Origin: Neptuniibacter sp048548695
Lineage (GTDB): Bacteria; Pseudomonadota; Gammaproteobacteria; Pseudomonadales; Balneatricaceae
Assembly (NCBI RefSeq): GCF_048548695.1
Contig: NZ_JBLYIF010000006.1
DNA: 64,000 bases
Direction: 5' to 3' (one strand)
Positions 35,832 through 45,300 of the stretch are shown piece after piece. A program made the position numbers and the translations under genes. The first letter of the stretch is position 1, and every line of letters starts with the position of its first letter. The notes beneath the pieces were generated by a model. It was not told the origin of the DNA. It saw only the letters and a program-made list of their open reading frames with translations, and did no database searches.

Positions 35832-36581
35832 TCAGTGACTGTAGAGCGATTTACCACCATCCACAGCAATCACCTGTCCGGTCACATAGCCTGCCTGGCT
35901 CAGGTAGAGCACGGCTTCAGCGAGGTCATCTGCACTGCCGGTGCGTTGCAAAAGGGTTTTCGCCAAGATGGCGTGCTTCTCTTGCTCGGATTGTGATGCT
36001 TCATGTTCCGGCCATAGGATTGGCCCGGGAGATACACCGTTCACCCGTACCTCGGGTGCCAGCTCTTTCGCCAGACTATATGTCAGCATCTGCAGTCCCG
36101 CTTTGGCAATTGAATAAATCGGGTAACCCGGCAGGCCTCGCTGGGCATGAATATCAATCAGGTTGATGATGTTGCCTTGATGCTCACGCAACGTGTCGGC
36201 CAAGGCGGCACAGAGAAAGTAGGGTGCCCGCAGGTTCGAATTCATTAACGCATCCCAGTGCTGCTGGGTGCTGGTTTCCAGAGGTGTGGGATAGAAAGCG
36301 GAAGCGTTATTGATCAGCAGGTCCAGCCGATGCCAGTGCTTTTGAGCCTGATCCGCGAGCTGTTGCACGGCCTGCATGTCATTCAGGTCTGCCTGAATCA
36401 GCTGGATGCTATCCGGACGGGTTTTGTTCAGCTCTTCCGCTAAGGCGTGAGCCTCTTGACGGCTGTGATGGTAATGCACAACTAGATTATACCCTGCCTG
36501 ATGTAAGCGTCTGGCCAGCTGGGCGCCAACCCGTCTGGCAGCCCCGGTGATCAGCGCGACCTTAACGGGGTTTTGTAGCAT
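35832..36581 (-). CDS. Short-chain dehydrogenase, pteridine reductase-like
   Basis: A 249-aa classical SDR with the arginine-containing nucleotide motif TGAARRVG (in place of TGxxxGxG), LLINNASAFYPTP, and YSIAKAGLQMLTYSLAKEL (YxxxK). TGxxxRxG together with NNASAFYPTP is the pattern of pteridine reductases (PTR1/FolM), which reduce dihydrobiopterin or dihydrofolate with NADPH. The location beside folB-folK supports a pterin role. Its 5' end overlaps cca by 20 bases. Confidence 0.85.
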   Translation of the reverse strand: MLQNPVKVALITGAARRVGAQLARRLHQAGYNLVVHYHHSRQEAHALAEELNKTRPDSIQLIQADLNDMQAVQQLADQAQKHWHRLDLLINNASAFYPTPLETSTQQHWDALMNSNLRAPYFLCAALADTLREHQGNIINLIDIHAQRGLPGYPIYSIAKAGLQMLTYSLAKELAPEVRVNGVSPGPILWPEHEASQSEQEKHAILAKTLLQRTGSADDLAEAVLYLSQAGYVTGQVIAVDGGKSLYSH

Positions 36582-37701
36582 GGTCAGGCTCCTTTTCTGT
36601 TGGCTTCAGACGGCAGATCTCAAGCCTGCGTTTTTCCAGTTCGGCGCCTAATGCCGCGCCACTGAACCCCTGGCTCATTAACTGCCGTGGTTGCAGCCGC
36701 TGCATTTTTTCCAGAATAGTCGGTAGAGCTGCGCAGTGTGCCTGTTCATGCAGGGCGGATATGCAGGGCATTAAGTCACTCAGTCGCTGTGGTCTACGCA
36801 GTAGATCAAGTCCCTGGATCACCTGTAGCCGCTGTTGAGCAGTCAGACGGTCAAAATCGGCCAGTGGTTGGTGGTACTGACAACATAGCAACGCCAGGTC
36901 ACGAAACTGGTTGGGGCTGCGCAGGCGGTCACATAAGGCGGTAATTTCAGTGGTACCGGCTTCGCTGCCGATACACAGGCTGAGGAAGCAGGCAAAACGC
37001 TGGCTGGGGCTGGCGACCTGACAGCAGATATGCCTGAACCGGGTCAGGCGTGTGGGGTGTTTTATCCGCACACATTCCGGAAACAGCTGGGATAGCGCTT
37101 CGGCCTCTGCCAGTATCTCGAAAAAAGTGGCTGGGCTGGTTTCACCCAGGGCGCGTTCCAACTCTTTCCAGACCCGTTCCGCAGTCAGGTGGGTTAGTTC
37201 GTCACCGTTGGCGAGGGTCTGCATTAATTGCAGGGTTTCGTCAGCTACCTTGAAGCCAAACGGCGCCAGCCGGGCTGCAAAGCGGGCGACACGTAATACT
37301 CGCAGCGGGTCTTCGCCAAAGGCGGGTGATACGTGGCGCAGCCAGCGTTGTTCGAGGTCCTGTTGTCCATGATAGGGGTCGATAATCTGACCATTGCTGT
37401 CCATGGCCATGGCGTTAATGGTCAGATCGCGCCGCAACAGGTCCTGTTCCAGAGTGATATCGGGCGCGGCGTGATAAACAAATCCAGTGTAGCCCTTACC
37501 TGACTTGCGCTCGGTTCGCGCCAGGGCATATTCCTCTCCGGTCTGGGGGTGAATGAACACGGGGAAGTCTTGCCCAACTGGCTGGAAACCCTGGGCCAGC
37601 ATTTGCTCAGGGGTGGCACCAATGACCACCCAGTCCCGGTCATAAACCGGTATGCCAAGTAGTTTGTCGCGTACTGCGCCACCGACCAGATAGGTCTGCA
37701 T
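36562..37701 (-). CDS. cca: CCA-adding tRNA nucleotidyltransferase
   Basis: Adds or repairs the 3' CCA of tRNAs. The N-terminal catalytic domain is complete: YLVGGAVRDKLLG, the DRDWVVIG metal-binding pair, RRDLTINAMAMD and the LRVARFAAR segment. At 379 aa it is shorter than E. coli CCA (412 aa). The HD phosphohydrolase region (CHDLGKG in E. coli) is not recognisable; the matching stretch reads CFLSLCIGSE. The longer frame to 37824 runs through the upstream gene. ATG 37701 matches the family start. Confidence 0.95.
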   Translation of the reverse strand: MQTYLVGGAVRDKLLGIPVYDRDWVVIGATPEQMLAQGFQPVGQDFPVFIHPQTGEEYALARTERKSGKGYTGFVYHAAPDITLEQDLLRRDLTINAMAMDSNGQIIDPYHGQQDLEQRWLRHVSPAFGEDPLRVLRVARFAARLAPFGFKVADETLQLMQTLANGDELTHLTAERVWKELERALGETSPATFFEILAEAEALSQLFPECVRIKHPTRLTRFRHICCQVASPSQRFACFLSLCIGSEAGTTEITALCDRLRSPNQFRDLALLCCQYHQPLADFDRLTAQQRLQVIQGLDLLRRPQRLSDLMPCISALHEQAHCAALPTILEKMQRLQPRQLMSQGFSGAALGAELEKRRLEICRLKPTEKEPDHATKPR

Positions 37702-37702
37702 C

Positions 37703-38020
37703 TTATTGTTCGCAAAGGGTGGGTTGCTCAACGCGCCAGCCTTCAAAGCCACCGTTGATGCTGTACACTTCGTCAAATCCCTTGTCGGCGAGGAACTGCG
37801 CCGCAGGCTGGCTGCTGATGCCATGATAGCAGCACACCAGCAGTGGCTGGTCCGGGTCTGCCTGCTGCAGGAAGTCTTGCAGATTGTCGTTACTCAGATT
37901 ATATGCGCCAGTAATATGGCCGGAGGCATAGCTTGCGGCATCGCGAATATCGGCAACTGCAGCACCCTGGTTGACCATCTCGGCGGCTTGCTGGCTATCG
38001 ATGCACTTGTATTCACTCAT
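37703..38020 (-). CDS. glpE: Rhodanese-domain sulfurtransferase GlpE-like
   Basis: A 105-aa single rhodanese domain with the active-site loop CCYHGISS (the second Cys aligns with the GlpE catalytic Cys), VADIRDAASYASGHITGA and GFEGW. GlpE transfers sulfur from thiosulfate to cyanide or other acceptors in the cytoplasm. It ends two bases before the cca ATG. Confidence 0.92.
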   Translation of the reverse strand: MSEYKCIDSQQAAEMVNQGAAVADIRDAASYASGHITGAYNLSNDNLQDFLQQADPDQPLLVCCYHGISSQPAAQFLADKGFDEVYSINGGFEGWRVEQPTLCEQ

Positions 38021-38036
38021 CCTGTTTCCTCTTGAA

Positions 38037-38870
38037 TTACTCTGTTGCTGATTGGGTTTTCAGCCCGGGCACGCTGATATATTGTTGATCATCCAGCCGC
38101 AGGGCGGTTAGTTGATTGCCCCATACACATCCGGTATCCACCGCAAAAACCTGAGGTACCGGCACCTGCCCCATCAGGCTGGCCCAGTGGCCGAAAATTA
38201 GATTCACATGGTTGTCTGCGGCATTTTTTCGCGGCAGCAGGTACCAGGGGGTAAAGCCTTGGGGGGCGCGTTCTGCTGGCCCTTTATGGCTGAAATTCAG
38301 TTCACCGGCGGCGGTGCAGAAGCGCATCCGGGTCAGGTAGTTGGTAATTACCCTAAGCCTTGTCAGCCCTGTAAGGTCAGACTGCCACAACGCCGGTTGG
38401 TTGCCGTACATCTGATTAAAATACTCACCCGCCTGGGGGCTTTGCAACACAGCTTCAACTTCTCTGGCGTAGTGACGGGCATCAGCAATGCTCCAGCATG
38501 GCGGCAGCCCGGCATGGGTCATGACGTAGTCGCCGGCCAAGTCTTCCAGTAATAGTGGTTGCTGTTGTAGCCAGTGTAGTAGTTCTTCGCTGCGGGAGCT
38601 GTTAAGCACCGGGTCCAGTGTGTCTTTGCCTTTACCATGGCAATTATTGTGAAAAACCGCCAATAGGTGCAGGTCATGATTGCCAAGTACACATTTGGCA
38701 CGGCTGCCTAGCTGTTTGATGAATTCCAGGGTTTCCAGGGAGTGGGGGCCACGATTTACCAGATCTCCCGCCAGCCAGAGCTGGTCTGAATCACTGAAAT
38801 GCAGTTTTTCCAGCAGGCGTAGCAGAGCGTCATAACACCCTTGAACATCACCGACTGCATAGGTTGCCAT
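38037..38870 (-). CDS. apaH: Diadenosine tetraphosphatase ApaH
   Basis: Hydrolyses Ap4A to ADP. The 277-aa metallophosphatase has YAVGDVQGCYDAL, GDLVNRGPHSLE and VLGNHDLHLL, the three metal-ligand motifs, and the MTHAGLPP segment. It is the last gene of the lptD-surA-pdxA-rsmA-apaG-apaH series seen in enterobacteria and relatives. Confidence 0.97.
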   Translation of the reverse strand: MATYAVGDVQGCYDALLRLLEKLHFSDSDQLWLAGDLVNRGPHSLETLEFIKQLGSRAKCVLGNHDLHLLAVFHNNCHGKGKDTLDPVLNSSRSEELLHWLQQQPLLLEDLAGDYVMTHAGLPPCWSIADARHYAREVEAVLQSPQAGEYFNQMYGNQPALWQSDLTGLTRLRVITNYLTRMRFCTAAGELNFSHKGPAERAPQGFTPWYLLPRKNAADNHVNLIFGHWASLMGQVPVPQVFAVDTGCVWGNQLTALRLDDQQYISVPGLKTQSATE

Positions 38871-38891
38871 GCTCAGGTACCTGGTTTCAGG

Positions 38892-39278
38892 TTAATGCAG
38901 CGCGTTGGGGCGCGCTAAGGTGAATGTGGGAATAGGGGCACGGAATTTTTCGCCCGCTTCATCACGCATTTGATAATAGCCCTGCATGCTGCCAACGCTG
39001 GTGGCCAGCACGGCGCCGCTGGTGTAGCGATAACTCTGATCCGGTTCAATAATAGGGGTTTCGCCCACGACTCCTTCACCCTCTACTTCCTGTACCTGCT
39101 GGTTGCCGTCGGTGATAACCCAGCGGCGGCGTAACAGTTGTACAGCAACAGGGTTATGGTTAGTAATGGTGATCTGGTAGGAGAACACAAAGCGCTTCCC
39201 GGCCGGGTCTGATTGTTGCGGCAGGTAGGCGGTTTCAATGCAAATCTCGATATTGTTGCCGAAGTCAGGGCTGTTCAT
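38892..39278 (-). CDS. apaG: ApaG protein
   Basis: A 128-aa beta-sandwich protein of the ApaG/F-box-associated domain family. Visible marks are IETAYLPQQSDPAGKRFVFSY, LLRRRWVITDGNG-type strands, the VEGEGVVGETP loop and TPTF-like end (IPTFTLARPNALH). Links to cobalt and magnesium tolerance are reported for homologues; the molecular activity is unclear. Conserved between rsmA and apaH. Confidence 0.96.
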   Translation of the reverse strand: MNSPDFGNNIEICIETAYLPQQSDPAGKRFVFSYQITITNHNPVAVQLLRRRWVITDGNQQVQEVEGEGVVGETPIIEPDQSYRYTSGAVLATSVGSMQGYYQMRDEAGEKFRAPIPTFTLARPNALH

Positions 39279-39288
39279 AGTGGTTCGC

Positions 39289-40092
39289 TTAGGTTGACGA
39301 AGTCAGATAATTACTTAAGGCGACATAGTCTGCAACAGACAGTTTTTCAGGTCGCAGGCCGGGGTCTATTTCTTGCGCCTCTAATGCCTCGGCGGTGATC
39401 AGCCCTTTCAGGTTGTTGCGCAGGGTCTTACGGCGCTGACCAAATGCAGTGCGCACCAAATCTTCCAGTTGTTTGATGTCCTTTGCCGGGTGGGGCAGCT
39501 CTGTATAGGGCGTCAAACGAATAATGGCTGAGTCGACCTTGGGGGCCGGATTAAAGGCTCCCGGCGGCACCTGAAACAGTGATTCAACCTGGCAGCGATA
39601 CTGGGCCATGATGCTGAGACGACCGTAATTGTTTTCTCCTGGGCCAGCTGCCATCCGGTCGACCACTTCCTTTTGCAACATAAAGTGCATGTCCTGAATC
39701 TGTCCGGCAAAACTCAGCAAGTGGAAGATAAGTTGGGTGGAGATGTTATAGGGCAGATTGCCAACTACGCGCAGTGGCTTGTCATCGCGGCACAGGGATG
39801 TGAAGTCAAACTTCATGGCGTCTGCTTCATGGATCCGGAACTGATCACCGTAAGTGAAAAACTTGGTTCTCAAGATAGGCGGCAGGTCGCGGTCAAGCTC
39901 AACGGCATCCAGTTCGCCAGCTTCTTCTAGCAGATGCTCTGTAATGGCACCCAAGCCGGGCCCTATTTCCACCATGCAATCACTGGGTCGGGGCGAAATG
40001 GCGCGAATAATGCGTCGGATCACGCCGGGATCATGAAGGAAGTTCTGCCCGAAACGCTTGCGGGCTTTATGCATAATTGGTTTTTTGCTCAT
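39289..40092 (-). CDS. rsmA: 16S rRNA dimethyladenosine transferase RsmA (KsgA)
   Basis: Dimethylates A1518 and A1519 in 16S rRNA late in 30S assembly. The 267-aa SAM enzyme shows ARKRFGQNFLHDPGVI, the SAM loop VEIGPGLGAIT, VVGNLPYNIST (catalytic NLPY) and a C-terminal helical domain (FGQRRKTLRNNLKG). It starts two bases after the pdxA stop. Confidence 0.97.
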   Translation of the reverse strand: MSKKPIMHKARKRFGQNFLHDPGVIRRIIRAISPRPSDCMVEIGPGLGAITEHLLEEAGELDAVELDRDLPPILRTKFFTYGDQFRIHEADAMKFDFTSLCRDDKPLRVVGNLPYNISTQLIFHLLSFAGQIQDMHFMLQKEVVDRMAAGPGENNYGRLSIMAQYRCQVESLFQVPPGAFNPAPKVDSAIIRLTPYTELPHPAKDIKQLEDLVRTAFGQRRKTLRNNLKGLITAEALEAQEIDPGLRPEKLSVADYVALSNYLTSST

Positions 40093-40094
40093 TC

Positions 40095-41090
40095 TCAGGC
40101 CTGTGCTGCGCGGTGGTGTGCCATTAAACCGGCATAGTCGATCGCTGTCAGTAAGCTGCCGCAGTCTGCTTTGCCTGTGCCTGCCAGGTCAAGAGCGGTA
40201 CCGTGGTCCACTGAGGTGCGAATAATGGGCATGCCCAGAGTAATATTTGCTGCTCTGCCAAATCCCTGAAATTTGAGTACCGGTAGTCCCTGGTCATGAT
40301 ACATGGCCAGCACCGCATCGGCATGTTCAAGGTGTTTTGCTGTAAACAGCGTATCCGCTGGCAGTGGGCCGGTCAGTTGTAAGCCTTCCTGGCGCAACTC
40401 ATCCAGCGTAGGTTCAATGATTTCAATCTCTTCACGTCCCAGGTGTCCCCCTTCTCCGGCATGCGGATTCAGGCCAGCAACCAGAATGTGCGGATCTGCC
40501 AGGCCAAAGCTTTGTTGCAGGTCGTAGTGCAGGACCCGGATAATCTGCCGTAGCAGTTCTGGGGTAATCGTATCCGCTACGTCACGCAGCGGTAAGTGAG
40601 TGGTGACTAATGCTACGCGTAGTTCTGCGGTGGCCAGCATCATGACGACTTTTTCACTCTGCGTCAGCTGTTCCAGAAATTCTGTATGGCCAGTAAAGGC
40701 GATGCCGGCATCGTTAATCACACCCTTATGCACCGGGGCGGTAATCATGGCATCGAATTCTGTGTTCAGGCAGCCTTGCGTAGCCCGGGTCAGTGTGGTT
40801 AGCACATAATCGGCATTGGCAGGATTTAACTGACCAGCTTTTGTTGTTACCTTCAGTGGAACTGGGCAGACAGTCAGTTCTCCGGCCTGACTGGCGCGGG
40901 GGGGCTGTTCCGCCTGGTAGTCACATATGGTCAGTGGCAGACCAAGTTGCTGCGCACGGTCGCGAATAAGTTGCGGGTCGGCAATAACAATCAGTTCATG
41001 TGGATGGCCCTGCTGTGCAATCTGGATACACAGGTCAGGGCCGATGCCAGCGGGTTCGCCAGCCGTGATGACGAGTCGGCGGGGGAGCAA
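40095..41090 (-). CDS. pdxA: 4-hydroxythreonine-4-phosphate dehydrogenase PdxA
   Basis: Oxidises 4-phospho-hydroxy-L-threonine in pyridoxal phosphate synthesis. The 331-aa protein has ITAGEPAGIGPDL at the start and the three zinc-ligand histidines in FTGHTEFL, LNPHAGEGGHLGREE and MYHDQGLPVLK. The HGTALDLAGTGKAD end is also conserved. Its start is seven bases after the surA stop. Confidence 0.97.
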   Translation of the reverse strand: MLPRRLVITAGEPAGIGPDLCIQIAQQGHPHELIVIADPQLIRDRAQQLGLPLTICDYQAEQPPRASQAGELTVCPVPLKVTTKAGQLNPANADYVLTTLTRATQGCLNTEFDAMITAPVHKGVINDAGIAFTGHTEFLEQLTQSEKVVMMLATAELRVALVTTHLPLRDVADTITPELLRQIIRVLHYDLQQSFGLADPHILVAGLNPHAGEGGHLGREEIEIIEPTLDELRQEGLQLTGPLPADTLFTAKHLEHADAVLAMYHDQGLPVLKFQGFGRAANITLGMPIIRTSVDHGTALDLAGTGKADCGSLLTAIDYAGLMAHHRAAQA

Positions 41091-41097
41091 GACAGGC

Positions 41098-42387
41098 CTA
41101 CTCCTTGATGTCGATATAGGCCTGAGAACGCAGCTCTCGTAGCCAGTTAGCCAGCTCTTCGTCGAATTTGCGTTTGGCGATCATGGAGCGTGCCTGGTTT
41201 TCCTGCATCTCTTCACCTTGGTCTACCGTGCGGCGCTCTGTAACTTGCAGAATATGCCAGCCAAACCGCGACTCGAAAGGCTCGGAGACCTGATTAACCG
41301 GAGTGTTATTCATGACCTGTTCAAATTCAGGCACCATCTGACCATCTTGCGTCCAACCCAGATCACCGCCTTCGGAGCCGCTGCCCGGGTCATCGCTATG
41401 GTCTTTGGCCAGGGTGTCAAATGGCTCGCCTTGTAAAATGCGGCGGTAGATGGCCTGGATTTCACGCTCAGTCTGTTGTGGTGAGCGAATTTCGCTCGGT
41501 TTCAGCAGGATATGCCGAACCTGGGTTTGCTCAACCAGTTGTACTGTACCGCCTCGCTTGTCGCGGACCTGCAGCAGGTGAAAACCACTAGGTGAACGCA
41601 CGGGCTGACTGAATTGGCCTGGTTCCAGCGTGCGGATTGCATTGCCTAGTTCTTCAGGCAGTTCGCTGGCTGAGCGCCAACCAAGGTCGCCGCCCTGTAG
41701 GGCATTGGCGGCATCAGATTCGGCAATGGCCAGTTCATTAAATGGTACGCCATCCTGCAGTTTTTGATAGATGCTATTAGCTTTCTGCTCGGCTGCCTGA
41801 ATCATTTCCGGAGCGGCTCTGGAGGGAATGCCCACTAGGATGTGGCTGAGCTGGAATTGGGCGGCGGTCCCTTCTTGGCCAGCGTCGGAGGCCAGGAAAT
41901 TTTTGACCTCCTGGTCAGATACTCGAATACGTCGGTTGACCACGTTTTGCTGTACGTTACGCACCAGCATCTCGTTTTTAATCTGCTCGCGCACCTCTTG
42001 GTAATCGCGGCCTTCTGCAATCAGAGCGGTGCGGAATTGCTCCAGCGTCATTTTGTTCTGGATAGCAATATTGTTAATTGCAGCGTTGAGCTGACTATCT
42101 GAGATGCGAATACCGCGGACATTTGCCACTTGGCGCTGCAGGCTTTCAATGATCAGGCGATCCAGGACTTGACTGCGCATGACATCATCCGGCGGCAGAC
42201 GGGTGTTGCGTGCGGTTAATTGCTCTGTGACGATGTCGATACGTTGTTCAAGCTCGCTTTGCAGGACAACGTCTTCATTGACCACAGCGACCACCTGATC
42301 AATGGGCTCCGCTGCGGCTTTGGCCATGCCTGGCAATAACAGACAGGTGCTACATGTAATTATAAATTTTGCGAGCTTATTCGTCAT
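41098..42387 (-). CDS. surA: Periplasmic chaperone/peptidyl-prolyl isomerase SurA
   Basis: Escorts outer-membrane proteins through the periplasm. The 429-aa protein has a signal peptide (KFIITCSTCLLLPGMAKA), an N-terminal chaperone domain with the VVAVVNEDVVLQSELEQRI motif, two parvulin domains (about residues 170-275 and 285-385) and a C-terminal helix. An earlier GTG at 42399 would add four residues. The ATG at 42387 overlaps the lptD stop and fits better. Its main client, LptD, is encoded just upstream. Confidence 0.96.
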   Translation of the reverse strand: MTNKLAKFIITCSTCLLLPGMAKAAAEPIDQVVAVVNEDVVLQSELEQRIDIVTEQLTARNTRLPPDDVMRSQVLDRLIIESLQRQVANVRGIRISDSQLNAAINNIAIQNKMTLEQFRTALIAEGRDYQEVREQIKNEMLVRNVQQNVVNRRIRVSDQEVKNFLASDAGQEGTAAQFQLSHILVGIPSRAAPEMIQAAEQKANSIYQKLQDGVPFNELAIAESDAANALQGGDLGWRSASELPEELGNAIRTLEPGQFSQPVRSPSGFHLLQVRDKRGGTVQLVEQTQVRHILLKPSEIRSPQQTEREIQAIYRRILQGEPFDTLAKDHSDDPGSGSEGGDLGWTQDGQMVPEFEQVMNNTPVNQVSEPFESRFGWHILQVTERRTVDQGEEMQENQARSMIAKRKFDEELANWLRELRSQAYIDIKE

Positions 42388-45088
42388 AGTGCTCTTCACG
42401 CTCTTCGTAACCGGTTATGTCTTCCAGGAAACCATTGCTGCCACTGCCCAGAGCACCTAGCCCCTTGAGTGTCAGTGTCAGGAAAGCACCTGAATCGTAG
42501 ATTTCGTCATCGTCCTGCCAGCGGCGACCGGCCAGGCTGATTTTCCAGCAACAGCTCTCGTATTCCAGACCCAGTACTGCTTCCAGTAGTTCATTTTCCT
42601 GCATGTCCTGCAGCCAGCGGCCAAAGCTGGTCCAGTGGTTAGCCACCGGCAGGATGAAGGACAGGTCCGCCTGCTCGCGGACGTCATCTTCAAAACGGTA
42701 ACTCAGGTCGATGCGTTGGTTCAGGTTGCTGTTGTAGCGCAAGCGTACATTGGATTCGGTGTTTTTGAAATCGCTCTGATCAAGAATGGCGTTCAGGCTT
42801 ACGCGCCAGTTTTGGCTTAATTGCCAGCCCAAGTAGGTGGCCAGATCACTTTGGCTGCGGGTTCTATCTTCATTGGCGGTGCCTGGTGTCACGTCCCGGT
42901 CATCAAAATAGAAGGCCTGGCCAACCCCAACGGAAAACAGTTCGGCACCATTGGCTGCCAGGAATCGGCTGCCGATACCCACAGAGGCCTGTTTTGCATC
43001 ACCGATACGATCGCGGCCACTAAAGCGGTTATAGCGGAACAGGCGGCTGTATGAGAAATCAATCAGTGCCGTGTCAAAGCGAGGTATGTCGCTTTGGTCT
43101 TCTTCGGGAACATGCAGCAGGAACAGGCGCGGCTCCAGTGTTTGGATGCCACCGTTATCCAGGTCGCGCTCAAAGAATAAACCGCTATCGAGGCTGGTAA
43201 TAGGTACGTTGATGCTCGGACTTTCGTCCCGTCCGGTCAGCTGATCATCTAGGCTGTAAGAACTGCTCCATAAGCGCAGCTCCGGTTTGACATAAGCCCA
43301 AGGGCGACGCCACTCATAACTCAACGTTGGCATCAGGAAACGGCGCTCCCCGGTCACTCGGGCAAAACCTGACAGATCGTCTATATCACGCTGGAAATTA
43401 ACATACTCTGCTGCATAACCTACGCTGGCATCTTCGCTCAGTTCATAGTTGCCATTGAGTAATAATTGCGGCAGTTTTTCATAGGGCGATGCAATGTCAT
43501 CTTTGATGGTTTGGTATTCATGAACCCGTGCTACGAAGCTCCAGTTGGTGGCTTTGTATGCCAGGTCGGCCCGCTGATCGAGATGGGTTTTACGGCGGAC
43601 TTCCAGATTGGTATCCAGATCACTGAAGAAGTCGCTATCACTGACTGAGGTAAAGTCGATCTCGCTACGCCAGCCTCGGACTGGGGTGCCTTCATGGTTA
43701 ATGCCCAGTAACCAACGCTGCTCACCCAGTTCGTCATCATCAAGGAAACTGGTGCTGAGCATGTTATGTGACCAGCGGTTCATGTAGCGGAATTCGTTTT
43801 CCAGCATCAGTCCGCGTTCGCCGATCAGGCGTGGGGTGAAGGTGTCGTCCATATTGGCAGCAATATTGAAATAATAGGGTACTGCCAGGTCGATTCCGTT
43901 CTCTTTGCTGTAACTGAGGGATGGATAGAGGAAACCACTTTTGCGTCGATCATCTATCGGGAACGACAGGTAAGGAGTATAGAAAATCGGCACACCGGCT
44001 ACCCGTAATACTGCATCACGGGCTACCCCTACGCCTTCAGCTTGATCCAGCATCATGTTGTCAGCTTCAAGCACCCAGGCTTCACTGAAAGGCGGACAAT
44101 AAGTATAGCTGCTCTGCTCAAGACGCATCCGGCCATCGGCCAGGTAGAAGATACGATCAGCAGTGCCACGCAGCTCCTCCTGATGCATCACATATTCGGT
44201 GTCAGTAAAGGCGCCTTCCTGAGTCAGGTTATCCACCTGTGCTGTATTGGCTAATACCAACATGCCGGGTTCCCGGTAACGCACGTTGCCTTCGAAACGG
44301 GTTTTGTTGGTGACCTGGTCGAGCTCGGCATAGTTGGCGCTGACCCGTTTACGGCCCTGGCGCATATTGACACCGCCTTCCAGGCGGGTCAGGCCGCCCA
44401 GCTCAGTGCTGGAGCTGGCAGCGTCGACATAGAGCGGTGGGTCCGCCAGGTTTTCATCACCCTGCGGTGGGAAAACCGGTTCCAGGTACTGTCCCGGGCA
44501 CATCATCTGCGATGGCGCGCCATAGTAGACCCAATCCAGATGTTGGTATGGATTATCTTTTATGAACTGTACCTGAGCGGTCGTCAGCGTTGGTTGGGCA
44601 CCTATTTGCGTGACCAGCTCGTAGACGGGTTCGTTGCTGCAGTCCCAGCGTCCGTCGGTGGTGCTTTCGCAGTTCCATTCCTGATCGATAACCCTGCCAG
44701 ATGTCACCGCAGCTGTGGCTGCGGGAGCAGTTGCTTTACTTGGCTCAGTCGATGGCGGCGTTGCGGTCTTGGCAGTAGTGACCTCAGGGCGTACAGTCGG
44801 CCGTGCAGGCTGGGGGGCAGCGGGGGCGGCCGTTTCTATATTGACTTGCTCAGTAGCCGGTTGGACTGGCTCTGCCGCTGTCTCAGTGGCCGTTGTTACT
44901 GGGGCAGACTCGGCCTGCTTTACCAGTATTTCGTTTACCTCACAATCCCATTCGCCGGCACTGTTCTGAGTACAGCTCCAGGCCGTATCCTGTTCAGACT
45001 GAGCAAGCAGCTGTGGGCTGTAGTGACTTAATAACGCCGCACTGATTGCCAGGGTAAGTGTATGGGTAGATCGCTTCGCAAAGGGCAT
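42377..45088 (-). CDS. lptD: LPS-assembly protein LptD
   Basis: Outer-membrane beta-barrel that inserts LPS with LptE. About 903 aa with a signal peptide (ending near SPQLLAQS). Next come two short modules with the pattern W-x-C...G-x-W-x-C (WSCTQNSAGEWDC and WNCESTTDGRWDC), separated by a Pro/Ala/Thr-rich linker. An OstA/LptA-like beta-jellyroll follows (ANYAELDQVTNKTRFEGNVRYREP), then the large barrel (PYYFNIAANMDDTFTPRLIGERGLMLENEFRY to the end). The frame begins at a TTG at 45124. The ATG at 45088 gives a normal signal peptide and is preferred. Confidence 0.96.
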   Translation of the reverse strand: MPFAKRSTHTLTLAISAALLSHYSPQLLAQSEQDTAWSCTQNSAGEWDCEVNEILVKQAESAPVTTATETAAEPVQPATEQVNIETAAPAAPQPARPTVRPEVTTAKTATPPSTEPSKATAPAATAAVTSGRVIDQEWNCESTTDGRWDCSNEPVYELVTQIGAQPTLTTAQVQFIKDNPYQHLDWVYYGAPSQMMCPGQYLEPVFPPQGDENLADPPLYVDAASSSTELGGLTRLEGGVNMRQGRKRVSANYAELDQVTNKTRFEGNVRYREPGMLVLANTAQVDNLTQEGAFTDTEYVMHQEELRGTADRIFYLADGRMRLEQSSYTYCPPFSEAWVLEADNMMLDQAEGVGVARDAVLRVAGVPIFYTPYLSFPIDDRRKSGFLYPSLSYSKENGIDLAVPYYFNIAANMDDTFTPRLIGERGLMLENEFRYMNRWSHNMLSTSFLDDDELGEQRWLLGINHEGTPVRGWRSEIDFTSVSDSDFFSDLDTNLEVRRKTHLDQRADLAYKATNWSFVARVHEYQTIKDDIASPYEKLPQLLLNGNYELSEDASVGYAAEYVNFQRDIDDLSGFARVTGERRFLMPTLSYEWRRPWAYVKPELRLWSSSYSLDDQLTGRDESPSINVPITSLDSGLFFERDLDNGGIQTLEPRLFLLHVPEEDQSDIPRFDTALIDFSYSRLFRYNRFSGRDRIGDAKQASVGIGSRFLAANGAELFSVGVGQAFYFDDRDVTPGTANEDRTRSQSDLATYLGWQLSQNWRVSLNAILDQSDFKNTESNVRLRYNSNLNQRIDLSYRFEDDVREQADLSFILPVANHWTSFGRWLQDMQENELLEAVLGLEYESCCWKISLAGRRWQDDDEIYDSGAFLTLTLKGLGALGSGSNGFLEDITGYEEREEHYDE

Positions 45089-45300
45089 GAAAAACTCAGT
45101 CCATTTCAGACGATTGCCGGTCAAGCCGGTTTTGTGCCGAACCCCTCTCGAGTACTATACGGAGTATGGCCAAGACTGAAATAGGACGTTTGCGTATGCT
45201 GCCGCAGATTCAATCGTGGCGGAATTCCTATAAACCCAGAGATTCCAAAGCCGAGAATGATAAAACATTCTTGAAAGCAAGTGCTAGAGGATATAGCTGA

